DNA of 64,000 bases from Pseudooceanicola nitratireducens (GCF_900109195.1 NZ_FNZG01000003.1:1-64000), one strand, 5' to 3'. Numbered from the stretch's first letter, positions 25,197 through 34,400 are shown. Made by a program: numbers and translations. Notes: generated by a model not told the origin, from the letters alone.

Positions 25197-26931
25197 ATCG
25201 GCAGCAATAGCGCGGTCGGCGGGGTCTTTGCCCCGGGCCGGCGCATTCTTGCCGACAGCCCCGTTGCGGGCCGCGCTTGCCGTGGTTCTGCTGGCTGCAC
25301 AGCCGGGCGGCGTCCAGGCGCAATCGCAGGCCCAGTATCAGGTCCAATCGCAAGCGAACCGTCCGATTTCCGCCATCGACTGGCTGGACCAGGGCAGCGA
25401 TTTCGCGGCCCTGCCGCGTCCGGCACCCGAGCTGAATATTCCCCTTCAGCCCCCACGCCCGCCGCTTGGTGACCTGGCCGAACCGCCGGTGGCCGAACGC
25501 ATCATCAAGCCCGAGGTGACGACCCATGCGCTGAACGCGCAGCAGGCCGGGGCCGTGGGCCTTTTGCCGCGCCGTGTGACCGGGCTGCCCGCAGACCTCT
25601 GGCAGGGGTCGCTTCCTGCCACGCTGACCCGCCGGATCGACGCGTTGGATCTGACCGACACCCCGGCCCTGCAATCGCTGCTGTATTCGCTTCTGCTGGC
25701 CGAGACGCTGCCGCCCGAAGCGCCCGGATCCAACCAGACGGCCAATCGAACGGCCGGGCATGATTTCCTGCTGGCCCGCATCGACAAGCTGACCGCCATG
25801 GGCGCCGTCGATCCCGCGCTGGCGCTGGCCGAACGGGCCGATCCGACCAGCCATCCGGCAATCTTTGCGCGCTGGTTCGACCTGTCGCTTCTGGCGGGCG
25901 ACGATCATCGCGCCTGTTCCGCCCTGCGCGACCGCCCGGCGCTGTCGCCCTCGGACGCGGCGCTGACCTTCTGCCGGGCCATGCTGGGTCAATACGACCT
26001 CGCCGTGCTGACCTTTGGCAATGCCGCCGCCCTTGGGATGCTGACCCAGTCCGAGGAAACGCTGCTGCGCCTCTACCTCGATCCCGAACTGGCCGAGGAA
26101 ACGCCGCCCCTGCCGCCGCCTGCGCGCCCCTCGCCCCTGGCTTTCCGTCTGGCCGAGGCGATCGGCACCCCGCTGCCCACGGGCGGCCTGCCGCGCGCAT
26201 ACGCGATGACCGATCTGCGCGGCACCTCTGGCTGGCGGGCCGAGATCGAGGCCGCCGAGCGCCTGACCCAAAGCGGCGCGCTGACCGAAAACCGGCTGCT
26301 GGGCATCTATACTGCACGCGAACCCGCCGCCTCGGGGGAACCCTGGGACCGGGTCGAGGCGATCCAGCAGCTGGACGCCGCGATCAGCGCCAGCAACCGG
26401 GACCGTGCCGCCCGCGCCCTGCCCGCTGCCTGGTCCGCGCTTCAGGCCGCCGCGCTGGACGTACCCTTTGCCCGGCTCTGGGCGGTAACGCTGGTCGACA
26501 TGGATCTGGGCGCGGCCAGGGGTGACGACATCGACGCCGACCAGATCGCGAATATCCTTTTCGACATGGCCATGCTCTCGCCCGAATACGAAACCCTTGC
26601 CGCCCGCCTGCCGCGCCCCGATGCGCGGCGCAAGTTCCTGGCGGCGCTGGCCGTGGGCGAACCGGGCACCGCAACCGCGCCCGATGTCACCGCCCAGGCG
26701 ATCCAGCGCGGCTTCGCCCCCGAGACCGAGCTTCCGACCCTGATCCGGCTGGACCTGCAACAGGGCAAGCTGGGCGAGGCGATGTTGCAATCCATGGCGC
26801 TGCTGGCCCAGGGGGCCGAGGGCGCGACCAAGGACATCGCCCCCGCCTTGGCCGCCCTGCGCCGCATGGGGCTGGAGGACACCTCGCGCCGCGCCGCCTT
26901 GCAACTGATGCTGCTGGAGCGTGGGCTATGA
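25186..26931 (+). CDS. secreted alpha-helical protein of unknown function
   Basis: The 581-residue protein has a long N-terminal signal region (basic segment, then hydrophobic AALAVVLLAAQPGG and a VQAQ cleavage-like site near residue 45). After a Gln/Pro-rich linker, the mature part is helical, alanine/leucine-rich and contains paired-helix segments that could be TPR-like, but no clear repeat consensus was seen. The start ATG overlaps the small upstream gene and the stop overlaps xerD (ATGA), so three genes form one array. No catalytic motif was recognised. A periplasmic scaffold or assembly role is only a guess. Confidence 0.75.
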   Translation: MRTRSAAIARSAGSLPRAGAFLPTAPLRAALAVVLLAAQPGGVQAQSQAQYQVQSQANRPISAIDWLDQGSDFAALPRPAPELNIPLQPPRPPLGDLAEPPVAERIIKPEVTTHALNAQQAGAVGLLPRRVTGLPADLWQGSLPATLTRRIDALDLTDTPALQSLLYSLLLAETLPPEAPGSNQTANRTAGHDFLLARIDKLTAMGAVDPALALAERADPTSHPAIFARWFDLSLLAGDDHRACSALRDRPALSPSDAALTFCRAMLGQYDLAVLTFGNAAALGMLTQSEETLLRLYLDPELAEETPPLPPPARPSPLAFRLAEAIGTPLPTGGLPRAYAMTDLRGTSGWRAEIEAAERLTQSGALTENRLLGIYTAREPAASGEPWDRVEAIQQLDAAISASNRDRAARALPAAWSALQAAALDVPFARLWAVTLVDMDLGAARGDDIDADQIANILFDMAMLSPEYETLAARLPRPDARRKFLAALAVGEPGTATAPDVTAQAIQRGFAPETELPTLIRLDLQQGKLGEAMLQSMALLAQGAEGATKDIAPALAALRRMGLEDTSRRAALQLMLLERGL

Positions 26932-27866
26932 CCAGCGATCTGGCCGTCACGCAGCGCTGGATTTCCACCTTCCTCGACGCCCAGGCGGCCGAGGCGGGAT
27001 CGTCCCGCAACACCCTGCTTGCCTATGGCCGCGACCTGAAGGATTACGCCGCCTGGATGGACCGCAAGGCCCGCCGGATCGACACCGCCACCCGTGCGGA
27101 CGTCGAGGCCTATCTGACCGATTGCGACGCCCAGGGGCTCAGCAAGGCGACCCGCGCCAGGCGTCTGTCCGCGATCCGCCAGATCTATCGCTTTGCCTTC
27201 GAGGAAGGCTGGCGCACCGACAATCCCGCGATCGAAATTCGCGGCCCCGGGCGCTCCAAGAAGCTGCCCAAGACATTGACCACGCAAGAGGTTTCCGCCC
27301 TTCTGGACGCCGCACGCACCCAGGGGCGCAGCCCCTCGGACCGGCTGCGCAACACCTGCCTGATGGAGCTGTTGTACGCCACCGGCATGCGGGTGACCGA
27401 ACTCGTGTCCCTGCCGATTGCCGCCGCCAAGGGCGATCCGCGCATGCTGCTGATCCGCGGCAAGGGCGGCAAGGAACGCATGGTGCCGCTGTCCCCTCCC
27501 GCCCGCGCCGCGCTGTTGGACTGGCTGGCGGACCGGCAGGCGCAGGACGATGCGCTGCCACGCGGCGAACAGCCGTCGCGGTTCCTGTTCCCCTCCCGCT
27601 CGGCCGAGGGGTATCTGACCCGCCACCGGTTCTACATTCTGATCAAGGAAATCGCCATGGCCGCCGGGGTGTCGCCGTCGAAGGTCACTCCGCACACGCT
27701 GCGCCACGCCTTCGCGACGCATCTTCTGGAAAACGGCGCCGACCTGCGGGCGATCCAGACGCTTCTGGGCCACGCCGACCTCGCCACGACCGAGATCTAT
27801 ACCCATGTGCTGGAACATCGCCTGAAAGAGCTGGTGGAAACCCACCACCCCCTGAACCGCGCGTGA
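26928..27866 (+). CDS. xerD: site-specific tyrosine recombinase XerD
   Basis: This 312-residue recombinase, with XerC, resolves chromosome dimers at dif. The N-terminal SAM-like core-binding domain spans about residues 10-95 and the catalytic domain 115-305. The full set of catalytic residues is present: R155 (GMRVTEL), K near 179 (GKGGKER), H256 and R259 (HTLRHAF), H282 (LLGHADLATTEIY) and nucleophile Y291. Sequence and length fit the housekeeping XerD rather than a phage or island integrase. It is coupled to the preceding secreted-protein gene. Confidence 0.94.
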   Translation: MTSDLAVTQRWISTFLDAQAAEAGSSRNTLLAYGRDLKDYAAWMDRKARRIDTATRADVEAYLTDCDAQGLSKATRARRLSAIRQIYRFAFEEGWRTDNPAIEIRGPGRSKKLPKTLTTQEVSALLDAARTQGRSPSDRLRNTCLMELLYATGMRVTELVSLPIAAAKGDPRMLLIRGKGGKERMVPLSPPARAALLDWLADRQAQDDALPRGEQPSRFLFPSRSAEGYLTRHRFYILIKEIAMAAGVSPSKVTPHTLRHAFATHLLENGADLRAIQTLLGHADLATTEIYTHVLEHRLKELVETHHPLNRA

Positions 27867-27958
27867 ACCGCAGCTGAAACCGACCGGGTTAACCGGATCT
27901 TCACGGCATCTTAACCCTGTTTCGGCCCAATGGCAGCACCCGACCGAAGGTGCCCCAG

Positions 27959-28438
27959 ATGCGGTTGCTGATCCTTCTATTGCTGACTTCCCTGCCCCGC
28001 ACCCTGCCTGCGCAGGATCTGCCGATGACGCTGTATCTTGTCTGCCGCCTGACGGGGCCGGGACAGGACGCCATCCTGCGCATCGACACCCAGGCCGGGC
28101 TGTATCGCTGGCTGGGCCGGATGGATGGCGCCCCCTTCCTGTCGGCACTTCTGGATCCGGCGCGCGATGTCTTTCCCGATCTTCCGCCGCTTCCCCTGCG
28201 CCTTGGCCATGACCGCAGCCTGCAAAGCACCCTTTGCACGCCGCTGAACGGCCAGCTTCTGGGCGATCTTGTGGGGTTTGCCGACAAGGCGGGATGGCAC
28301 TGGCAGGGCGATGGTCAGCTGTCGGTCTATGCCCGGCGCGATCACCCGCTGCCGGACCGAACGGTCCAGCTTTTGGCGCGCGCCGCTGCCATGCACCGCC
28401 AGTCACCGGGCCCGTCACTGCGCCGGACGCCTCCGTGA
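27959..28438 (+). CDS. small secreted protein of unknown function
   Basis: The 159-residue protein has a signal peptide (MRLLILLLLTSLPRTLPAQ). The mature part contains MTLYLVCRLTGPGQDAILRI and two further hydrophobic segments of beta character, with a Cys near residue 29 and another near 93. ATG 27959 is used in place of an upstream GTG at 27950 because it gives a clean signal peptide. No family was recognised. It lies between xerD and the CorC/HlyC gene. Confidence 0.7.
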   Translation: MRLLILLLLTSLPRTLPAQDLPMTLYLVCRLTGPGQDAILRIDTQAGLYRWLGRMDGAPFLSALLDPARDVFPDLPPLPLRLGHDRSLQSTLCTPLNGQLLGDLVGFADKAGWHWQGDGQLSVYARRDHPLPDRTVQLLARAAAMHRQSPGPSLRRTPP

Positions 28439-28512
28439 TCCCAGATCACCCTTGAACCCCTATGCCCTGCACCCCATAACCCTGTGAACCACCCCGAGAC
28501 GGAGCACGGAAC

Positions 28513-29832
28513 ATGGCAGGCGAATTGGACACGGCCTTTTGGTTGACCGGCGGCGCGATCCTGCTGCTGCTGGTGCTGTCCGGCTTTTTCTCGGGCTCGG
28601 AAACCGCGCTGACCGCCGCGTCGCGCGGCAAGCTGCGCACCCAGGCCGACAAGGGATCGCGCGGGGCCGAACGCGCCCTGAAGATCACCGAAGACAATGA
28701 AAAGCTGATCGGCTCGGTCCTGCTGGGCAACAACCTGGTGAACATCCTCTCGACCTCGCTGGCGACGGCGATGTTCACCCGCCTGTTCGGCGACAGCGGC
28801 GTGGCGCTGGCCACCCTGGTCATGACCGCCCTGGTGCTGATCTTCGCCGAGGTGCTGCCCAAGACCTATGCCATCACCAACGCCGAAAAGGCCGCCGCAG
28901 GGGTCGCCGGGCCGATCCAGGTGATCGTCACGGTGTTTTCCCCGCTGGTCGGGGCGATCCGCATCCTGGTGCGCGGCGTTCTGCGGGTCCTTGGGGTCCA
29001 GGTCGATCCCGACAGCCGCATCCTGGCCGTGCGCGAAGAAATCGCCGGTGCCCTGCAGCTGGGCCATTCCGAAGGCGTGGTGGAAAAAGAGGACCGCGAC
29101 CGCATCCTGGGCGCGCTGGACCTGTCCGACCGCTTTGTCGAGGAAATCATGCTGCACCGCAGCCGGATCGAGATGATCGATGCCGCCACCCCGCCGCAAG
29201 AGCTTCTGGCGCAATGTCTGCAATCGAACCACACCCGCCTGCCGGTCTACAAGGACGACCCCGAGAACATCATCGGCATCCTGCACGCCAAGGACCTGCT
29301 GCGCGCCATGCACACGCTGTCGGTCCAGACCGACCGGTCGCTGACCGATGCTTTTACCGACTTCAAGCTGTCGGACGTGATGATGAAGCCCTACTTCGTG
29401 CCGGAGACCACGACGCTGGACGAACAGATGCGCCAGTTCCTGAACCAGCGCACCCACTTTGCCCTGGTGGTGGACGAATACGGCGCCCTGCGCGGCCTGC
29501 TGACGCTGGAAGACATCCTGGAAGAGATCGTGGGCGAGATCACCGACGAATTCGACCCCGACGCCGAACATGTGGTGCGCCCGACCGAGGACGGCCAATA
29601 CGTGATCGACGGGGCCATGACGATCCGCGACCTGAACCGCGCGATGGACTGGGCGCTGCCCGACGATGAGGCCAATACCGTCGCCGGCCTCGTCATTCAC
29701 GAGGCGCAGATGATCCCGAACTCGGGCCAGGTCTTTGTTTTCCACGGCTACCGGTTCGAGGTCCTGGCCCGCAAGGACAACCGCATCACCCGCCTCAAGA
29801 TCCGCCCCCTGACCGCGCAGCCGCGCGACTGA
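28513..29832 (+). CDS. hemolysin-family protein: CNNM, CBS pair and CorC/HlyC domains
   Basis: The 439-residue membrane protein has an N-terminal CNNM/DUF21 domain with about four helices (SGFFSGSETALTAASRGKLR is its hallmark). A CBS pair follows (about 215-340; LPVYKDDPENIIGILHAKDL), then a C-terminal CorC_HlyC domain (about 355-435). Relatives are Mg2+/Co2+ efflux or magnesium homeostasis proteins; despite the historical name, haemolysis is not implied. The upstream GGAGCACGGAAC provides a ribosome-binding site. glpD starts 7 bp after its stop. Confidence 0.92.
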   Translation: MAGELDTAFWLTGGAILLLLVLSGFFSGSETALTAASRGKLRTQADKGSRGAERALKITEDNEKLIGSVLLGNNLVNILSTSLATAMFTRLFGDSGVALATLVMTALVLIFAEVLPKTYAITNAEKAAAGVAGPIQVIVTVFSPLVGAIRILVRGVLRVLGVQVDPDSRILAVREEIAGALQLGHSEGVVEKEDRDRILGALDLSDRFVEEIMLHRSRIEMIDAATPPQELLAQCLQSNHTRLPVYKDDPENIIGILHAKDLLRAMHTLSVQTDRSLTDAFTDFKLSDVMMKPYFVPETTTLDEQMRQFLNQRTHFALVVDEYGALRGLLTLEDILEEIVGEITDEFDPDAEHVVRPTEDGQYVIDGAMTIRDLNRAMDWALPDDEANTVAGLVIHEAQMIPNSGQVFVFHGYRFEVLARKDNRITRLKIRPLTAQPRD

Positions 29833-29839
29833 TCCCGAC

Positions 29840-31402
29840 ATGACCGACGCCAAGACGCCCGCCCATTATGACCTTCTGATTATCGGGGGCGGCGTGAACG
29901 GGGCCGGCATCGCCCGGGACGCCGCAGGGCGCGGCTATGCGACCTGTCTGTGCGAGATGGGGGATTTCGCGTCTGCCACCTCCTCGGCCTCGACCAAGCT
30001 GTTCCATGGCGGGCTGCGCTACCTGGAATACCTGGAACTGCGGCTGGTCCGAGAGGCGCTGCAAGAGCGCGAGGTGCTTCTGCGCAACATGCCGCATATC
30101 TCATGGCCGATGCGCTTCGTGCTGCCTTACGACCCCGAGATGCGGTTCGACAGCTCTACCCCCGTGTCCCGCGCCCTGTCCTTTGTCATGCCCTGGATGA
30201 AGGGCCGCCGCCCCGCCTGGCTCGTCCGTATGGGGCTGTTCCTGTACGACACGCTGGACCGCACGCGCACCCTTCCCGGCACCCGGCGGCTGGACCTGAG
30301 CCGCGATCCCGCCGGTGCCCCGCTGAAATCGCATCTGAAGACCGCCTTTGAATATTCCGACGGCTGGGTCGACGACGCCCGCCTGGTGATCGCCAACCTG
30401 ATCGACGCCCAGGACCGCGGCGCGCGCATCTTCGCCCGCACCCGGGTCGAGAGCGCGACCCGCACCGACACCGGCTGGCAGGTGACCCTGACCACCCCCG
30501 AAGGCCGGGAAGAGGTCACCGCGACCCAGATCGTCAATGCCGCCGGTCCCTGGGTCGACCAGGTGCTGCGCGACGTCTTTGGCCAGAACGATGCGCACAA
30601 CATCCGCCTGGTCCGGGGCAGCCATATCGTCGTGCCGCGCAAGTTCGACCATGACCGCGCCTATTTTTTCCAGAACAGCGACGGGCGGATCATATTCGCC
30701 ATTCCCTACCTGGAAGACTTCACGCTGATCGGCACCACGGACGAAGATCACCCCGATCCCGCCGAACCGCCCCGCATCAGCGACGGTGAAATCGCCTATC
30801 TCTGCGACATGGCCAGCCAGTATTTCGCCACCCCCGTGACGCCCGGGGACGTGTGCTGGACCTATTCCGGTGTCCGTCCGCTGTATGACGACAACGCCAG
30901 CGCCGCCGCTGCGGCGACCCGCGATTACGTCATCCGCCGCGACGTGGACGGCGCGCTGTTGAACATCTTTGGCGGCAAGCTGACGACCTACCGGCGTCTG
31001 TCGGAATCCGCCCTGAGCGCCGTCGAGTCGCATCAGGGCACCAAGGGGCCCGCCTGGACCCGCGATGCCGCCATGCCCGGCGGGGATTTTGCCCGCGCCG
31101 ATCGCGCGCAGCTGCTAGAGGGCTACGTGGACCGCTATCCCTTTGTCCCGGAAAAGGTGCTGAATCGCATGCTGTCCTGCTATGGCACCCGCGTTCCCAT
31201 GGTCCTGGGCGATGCCCGATCTGCCGCGGATCTGGGCCGGGATTTCGGTGCCGGCCTAAGCGAGGCCGAAGTGCGCTATCTGAAGACGCAGGAATGGGCG
31301 CATACGGCCGAAGACATCCTCTATCGCCGCACCAAGTTGGGGCTGCAGATGTCCCCGGAACAGGTTGCAGCCCTGTCTGAACATCTGACCACAAACACCT
31401 GA
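29840..31402 (+). CDS. glpD: FAD-dependent glycerol-3-phosphate dehydrogenase
   Basis: This 520-residue membrane-associated flavoenzyme oxidises glycerol-3-phosphate to DHAP and feeds electrons to quinone. The N-terminal FAD-binding motif is LLIIGGGVNGAGIARDAAGR, followed by SSASTKLFHGGLRYLE. FAIPYLEDFTLIGTTDEDH lies mid-protein, and a C-terminal GlpD-type domain ends in EDILYRRTKLGL. It is placed 7 bp after the CorC/HlyC gene but no glp transport genes are present nearby. Confidence 0.95.
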   Translation: MTDAKTPAHYDLLIIGGGVNGAGIARDAAGRGYATCLCEMGDFASATSSASTKLFHGGLRYLEYLELRLVREALQEREVLLRNMPHISWPMRFVLPYDPEMRFDSSTPVSRALSFVMPWMKGRRPAWLVRMGLFLYDTLDRTRTLPGTRRLDLSRDPAGAPLKSHLKTAFEYSDGWVDDARLVIANLIDAQDRGARIFARTRVESATRTDTGWQVTLTTPEGREEVTATQIVNAAGPWVDQVLRDVFGQNDAHNIRLVRGSHIVVPRKFDHDRAYFFQNSDGRIIFAIPYLEDFTLIGTTDEDHPDPAEPPRISDGEIAYLCDMASQYFATPVTPGDVCWTYSGVRPLYDDNASAAAAATRDYVIRRDVDGALLNIFGGKLTTYRRLSESALSAVESHQGTKGPAWTRDAAMPGGDFARADRAQLLEGYVDRYPFVPEKVLNRMLSCYGTRVPMVLGDARSAADLGRDFGAGLSEAEVRYLKTQEWAHTAEDILYRRTKLGLQMSPEQVAALSEHLTTNT

Positions 31403-31410
31403 GACAAAAG

Positions 31411-31439
31411 AAAAAGGGCGCTCCGAAGAGCGCCCTTTC
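31411..31439. terminator. bidirectional terminator between glpD and bioY
   Basis: AAAGGGCGCT / AGCGCCCTTT form a stem around CCGA/AG, with A-rich sequence on the left and T-rich on the right, so it can end both convergent genes. Confidence 0.85.
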
Positions 31440-31459
31440 GAATTCAGGAAGATCCCTGA

Positions 31460-32065
31460 TCAGCCGCGGGCGCGCCCAACAAGTTTCCAGGCTGCCGGCA
31501 GGACCAGCGCGGCCAGCGCCAGCTTCAGCGCGTCGCCCAGGATAAAGGGCGTCAGGCCCCATGCCAGGATCGGCTTGTCCCAGCCGTAAAGCGTGCCCAG
31601 CCACAGCAGGCCCGGAACGTACAGCAGCACGTTGCCCGCCAGCATCGCCAGCGCCATCTTGACGACCGAGCGGTCCCAGCCACGCTGTGCCAGCCAGCCC
31701 AGCAGGACGGTGGCCATGACATAGCCGACCAGATAGCCGCCGGTGCCGCCCATCATGTACTCAAGACCGTTCTTTTCGGCACTCGAGGACTGGAAGATGT
31801 CAAAGCCCAGCATGCCGATCAGCATGTAGCCCATGATGGTGACCAGGCCGAGGCGCGCGCCATAGGCGGCACCGATACCGAGAACGGCGAAGGTCCCCAT
31901 GCTCACGGCGACGGGCGAACCCGGGACCGGAACCTTGATCTTGGCGCAGATGGCCAGCAGCGCGATACCGGCGATGACCAGTGCGGCCTGCTTCAGGCGC
32001 AGCGCGGCACCTTCCGTCGGGCCGAACGCGTCGGTCAGAACCCGTGCTGTCGAAGTCTGGGACAT
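31460..32065 (-). CDS. bioY: biotin transporter BioY (substrate-binding membrane subunit)
   Basis: The 201-residue protein has about six helices. The BioY hallmarks are VPVPGSPVAVSMGTFAVLGI, the MGGTGGYLVGY loop and the ending WGLTPFILGDALKLALAA. BioY is the S-component of the biotin ECF transporter. No bioM or bioN is next to it, so it either works alone, as reported for solitary BioY proteins, or uses a remote module. GGAGG lies 6 bases upstream of ATG. A palindrome sits just beyond, suggesting repression by biotin level or another signal. Confidence 0.94.
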   Translation of the reverse strand: MSQTSTARVLTDAFGPTEGAALRLKQAALVIAGIALLAICAKIKVPVPGSPVAVSMGTFAVLGIGAAYGARLGLVTIMGYMLIGMLGFDIFQSSSAEKNGLEYMMGGTGGYLVGYVMATVLLGWLAQRGWDRSVVKMALAMLAGNVLLYVPGLLWLGTLYGWDKPILAWGLTPFILGDALKLALAALVLPAAWKLVGRARG

Positions 32066-32083
32066 GTCTTTCCTCCATTCCCC

Positions 32084-32098
32084 ACGTAACGATTACGT
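32084..32098. promoter_or_regulatory. palindrome upstream of bioY, candidate operator
   Basis: ACGTAA-CGA-TTACGT is a perfect 6-bp inverted repeat with a 3-bp centre, 19-33 bp upstream of the bioY start codon. It does not match the known BioR box as remembered, so the regulator is open. Confidence 0.45.
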
Positions 32099-32239
32099 AT
32101 CATTTTCCCTGTGATGCCCCAGGCATGGGCAAAGAGCAAGCGCCTAGAACGGACAGATCACCGGGAAGTTGCAAAGTCCGATTTTGCTAAGCAGACCTGT
32201 TTGCAAACCCGCAAATCCCCTTGAAAACCCTAAGCTGGC

Positions 32240-32662
32240 TTAAGGTTGGCGGGTGTAATGACTTTCCATGCGATAGTCCTTGCGCGGGCCCTTGACCTGC
32301 CAGACCGCGCGCCACCTGGGCCCGTCGTTCAAATCCCAGCCGCTGAAATCATAGCGCACGTCATAGATGTCGGGCGGGCAATCGTGATGCGCCTCGACCT
32401 GCGCGCCGGGCGCGATCAGGTGAAAGAACCGGCCGTCATCGAAAAACACCTCGATCCCCGCGCCGCCCTGCCGCCAGTGATAGACGCGCTGCCCCTGCAT
32501 GGGGGCCTGGCCCTCGATCACCATCTCTCCGGCTTCGGTCAGCACCAGTTCCGCGCCATTGCGGGCAAAGCGCGCTGTGCCGGTGAACACCGCATCCGGG
32601 CCGACGGCATTCACCACCCGCCGGTCGAGCATCCAGTCGCCTTCAAAATCGCTCAGATCCAT
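32240..32662 (-). CDS. DUF6314 family protein
   Basis: This 140-residue soluble protein matches the DUF6314 pattern: SDFEGDWMLDRRV at the N terminus, FTGTARFAR, a FFDDGRFFHLI segment, the HDCPPDIYDVRYDF core and a terminal KGPRKDYRMESHY. It is predicted to be a small beta-barrel. The function is unknown. The start MDLSDF was chosen since the upstream extension (to 32755) is Gly/Pro/Arg-rich and not conserved in style. It is divergent from purB, an arrangement that looks like simple adjacency. Confidence 0.82.
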   Translation of the reverse strand: MDLSDFEGDWMLDRRVVNAVGPDAVFTGTARFARNGAELVLTEAGEMVIEGQAPMQGQRVYHWRQGGAGIEVFFDDGRFFHLIAPGAQVEAHHDCPPDIYDVRYDFSGWDLNDGPRWRAVWQVKGPRKDYRMESHYTRQP

Positions 32663-32774
32663 GGCTCCGCGACACCGGGCCGCCCCGGTCCCCCTGCTTG
32701 TAGACTTGTCCCCCTGATGCCCCGGCGGTAAGAGGCGCGCAACCCATCCCTTCAAGGCAGATCAGGAGACTTGG

Positions 32775-34079
32775 ATGATCCCTCGCTATTCCCGCCCCGA
32801 CATGGTTGCCATCTGGTCGCCGGAAACCAAGTTCCGCATCTGGTACGAGATCGAGGCCCACGCCTGTGACGCCATGGCCGACCTTGGCGTGATCCCACGC
32901 GAAAACGCCGACGCCGTCTGGAAAGCCAAGGACGTCGAATTCGACGTGGCCCGCATCGACGAGATCGAGCGCGTGACCAAACATGACGTCATCGCCTTCC
33001 TGACGCACCTGGCCGAACATGTCGGTTCCGAAGAGGCGCGGTTCGTACACCAGGGCATGACCTCGTCCGACGTGCTGGACACCTGTTTCAACGTGCAGCT
33101 GGTGCGCGCCGCCGACATCCTGATCGCCGACCTCGAAGCCCTGCTGGCCGCGCTGAAGAAACGCGCCTACGAGCATAAGGACACGATCCGCATCGGCCGC
33201 AGCCACGGCATCCACGCCGAACCCACCACCATGGGCCTGACCTTCGCGCGCTTCTACGCGGAAATGGACCGCAACCTGTCCCGTATGCGCGACGCCCGGG
33301 CCGAGATTGCCACCGGCGCGATTTCCGGCGCTGTCGGCACCTTTGCCAATATCGACCCGGCGGTCGAGGAACATGTCTGCGACAAGCTGGGCCTCGTCCC
33401 CGAGCCGATCTCGACCCAGGTGATCCCGCGCGACCGTCACGCCGCCTTCTTCGCCACGCTTGGCGTCATCGCGTCCTCGATCGAGAACGTCGCGATCGAG
33501 ATTCGCCACATGCAGCGCACCGAGGTTCTGGAAGCGGCCGAATTCTTCTCCATGGGGCAAAAGGGCTCCTCGGCCATGCCGCACAAGAAGAATCCGGTCC
33601 TGACCGAGAACCTGACCGGCCTCGCACGTCTGGTCCGCATGGCCGTCATCCCCGCGATGGAGAACGTGGCGCTCTGGCATGAGCGTGACATCTCGCATTC
33701 CTCCGTGGAACGCAACATCGGCCCCGACACCACCATCACCCTGGACTTCGCCCTGTCGCGTCTGACCGGCGTGATCGAGAACCTGCTGGTCTATCCGCAG
33801 AACATGCTGGACAACATGAACAAGTTCCCCGGGCTGGTCATGTCTCAGCGGGTGCTGCTGGCCCTGACCCAGGCCGGCGTGTCGCGTGAAGACGCCTATC
33901 GTCTGGTGCAGCGCAACGCCATGAAGGTCTGGGATCACCGCACCGACTTCCGCGAGGAACTGCTGGCCGATGACGAAGTCCGCGCCGCGCTGAGCGAGGA
34001 CGAGATCAACGAAAAGTTCGACCTTGGCTATCACACCAAGCATGTCGACACGATCTTCGCCCGCGTCTTCGGCGAATGA
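32775..34079 (+). CDS. purB: adenylosuccinate lyase
   Basis: The 434-residue enzyme acts twice in purine synthesis, cleaving SAICAR and adenylosuccinate with release of fumarate. The family signature MGQKGSSAMPHKKNP (with the catalytic Ser loop) is intact, as are GMTSSDVLDT, RSHGIHAEPTTMG and the C-terminal WHERDISHSSVERN. Length fits the bacterial short form. CAGGAGAC lies upstream of the ATG. A small secreted-protein gene follows. Confidence 0.97.
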   Translation: MIPRYSRPDMVAIWSPETKFRIWYEIEAHACDAMADLGVIPRENADAVWKAKDVEFDVARIDEIERVTKHDVIAFLTHLAEHVGSEEARFVHQGMTSSDVLDTCFNVQLVRAADILIADLEALLAALKKRAYEHKDTIRIGRSHGIHAEPTTMGLTFARFYAEMDRNLSRMRDARAEIATGAISGAVGTFANIDPAVEEHVCDKLGLVPEPISTQVIPRDRHAAFFATLGVIASSIENVAIEIRHMQRTEVLEAAEFFSMGQKGSSAMPHKKNPVLTENLTGLARLVRMAVIPAMENVALWHERDISHSSVERNIGPDTTITLDFALSRLTGVIENLLVYPQNMLDNMNKFPGLVMSQRVLLALTQAGVSREDAYRLVQRNAMKVWDHRTDFREELLADDEVRAALSEDEINEKFDLGYHTKHVDTIFARVFGE

Positions 34080-34133
34080 TTTTGGGGAAATGACCCTTCC
34101 ATGGTAGGCTCTCTTATCGAAAGGGAGCCTGCC

Positions 34134-34286
34134 ATGACCCGCATCACGCTATTGGTCATCCTGATGACCCTGCCCGGCCTCGTGACCGCGCAATCCACCT
34201 GTTCCGAAGCCCATCAGGCGCAAAGCTGTGCCCAGGGGACCACCTGGAACGATCAGTCCAAGTCCTGCGAACCCGTCTCCAGTTAA
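34134..34286 (+). CDS. 50-residue secreted cysteine-containing peptide
   Basis: Encoded 54 bp after purB with AAGGGAG at 34122-34128. A signal peptide MTRITLLVILMTLPGLVTAQ leaves a ~30-residue mature peptide with three cysteines and the pattern C-x3-H...C-x8-W...C (CAQGTTWNDQSKSCEP). This resembles the short chitin-binding/peritrophin-like fragment often seen in tiny exported proteins of this group. Function unknown. Coding is supported by the ribosome-binding site and signal peptide. Confidence 0.65.
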   Translation: MTRITLLVILMTLPGLVTAQSTCSEAHQAQSCAQGTTWNDQSKSCEPVSS

Positions 34287-34400
34287 GGCTGTTCTTGGGC
34301 TTTTGCGCCCGGGTGCCCCGCGTTTTCCCAGGTCATTTCAGGCTTTGTTCACCTCTTTCCGGTTAGCCTGCGCCAACAGGTGTCTGCAATCGGGTAGATC

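Noticed and set aside
25144-26904. 586-codon open frame on the - strand
   Set aside because: Antisense to the exported protein before xerD. The + frame has a signal region and coupled starts and stops; the - frame is Gly/Gln/Arg-rich.
26928-27866. Tyrosine recombinase considered as an island integrase
   Set aside because: Length, N-terminal domain and motif spacing fit housekeeping XerD. No attachment repeats or cargo genes flank it, and the tRNA genes are far away.
27889-27916. Two TTAACC sites 22 bp apart after xerD
   Set aside because: The spacing does not match the TTAA-N7-TTAA full CtrA site, and single half-sites are common.
28435-28449. Palindrome GTGATC-CCA-GATCAC
   Set aside because: It overlaps the stop codon of the small secreted-protein gene, and its GATC content makes chance likely. 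Without conservation data it is not called as an operator.
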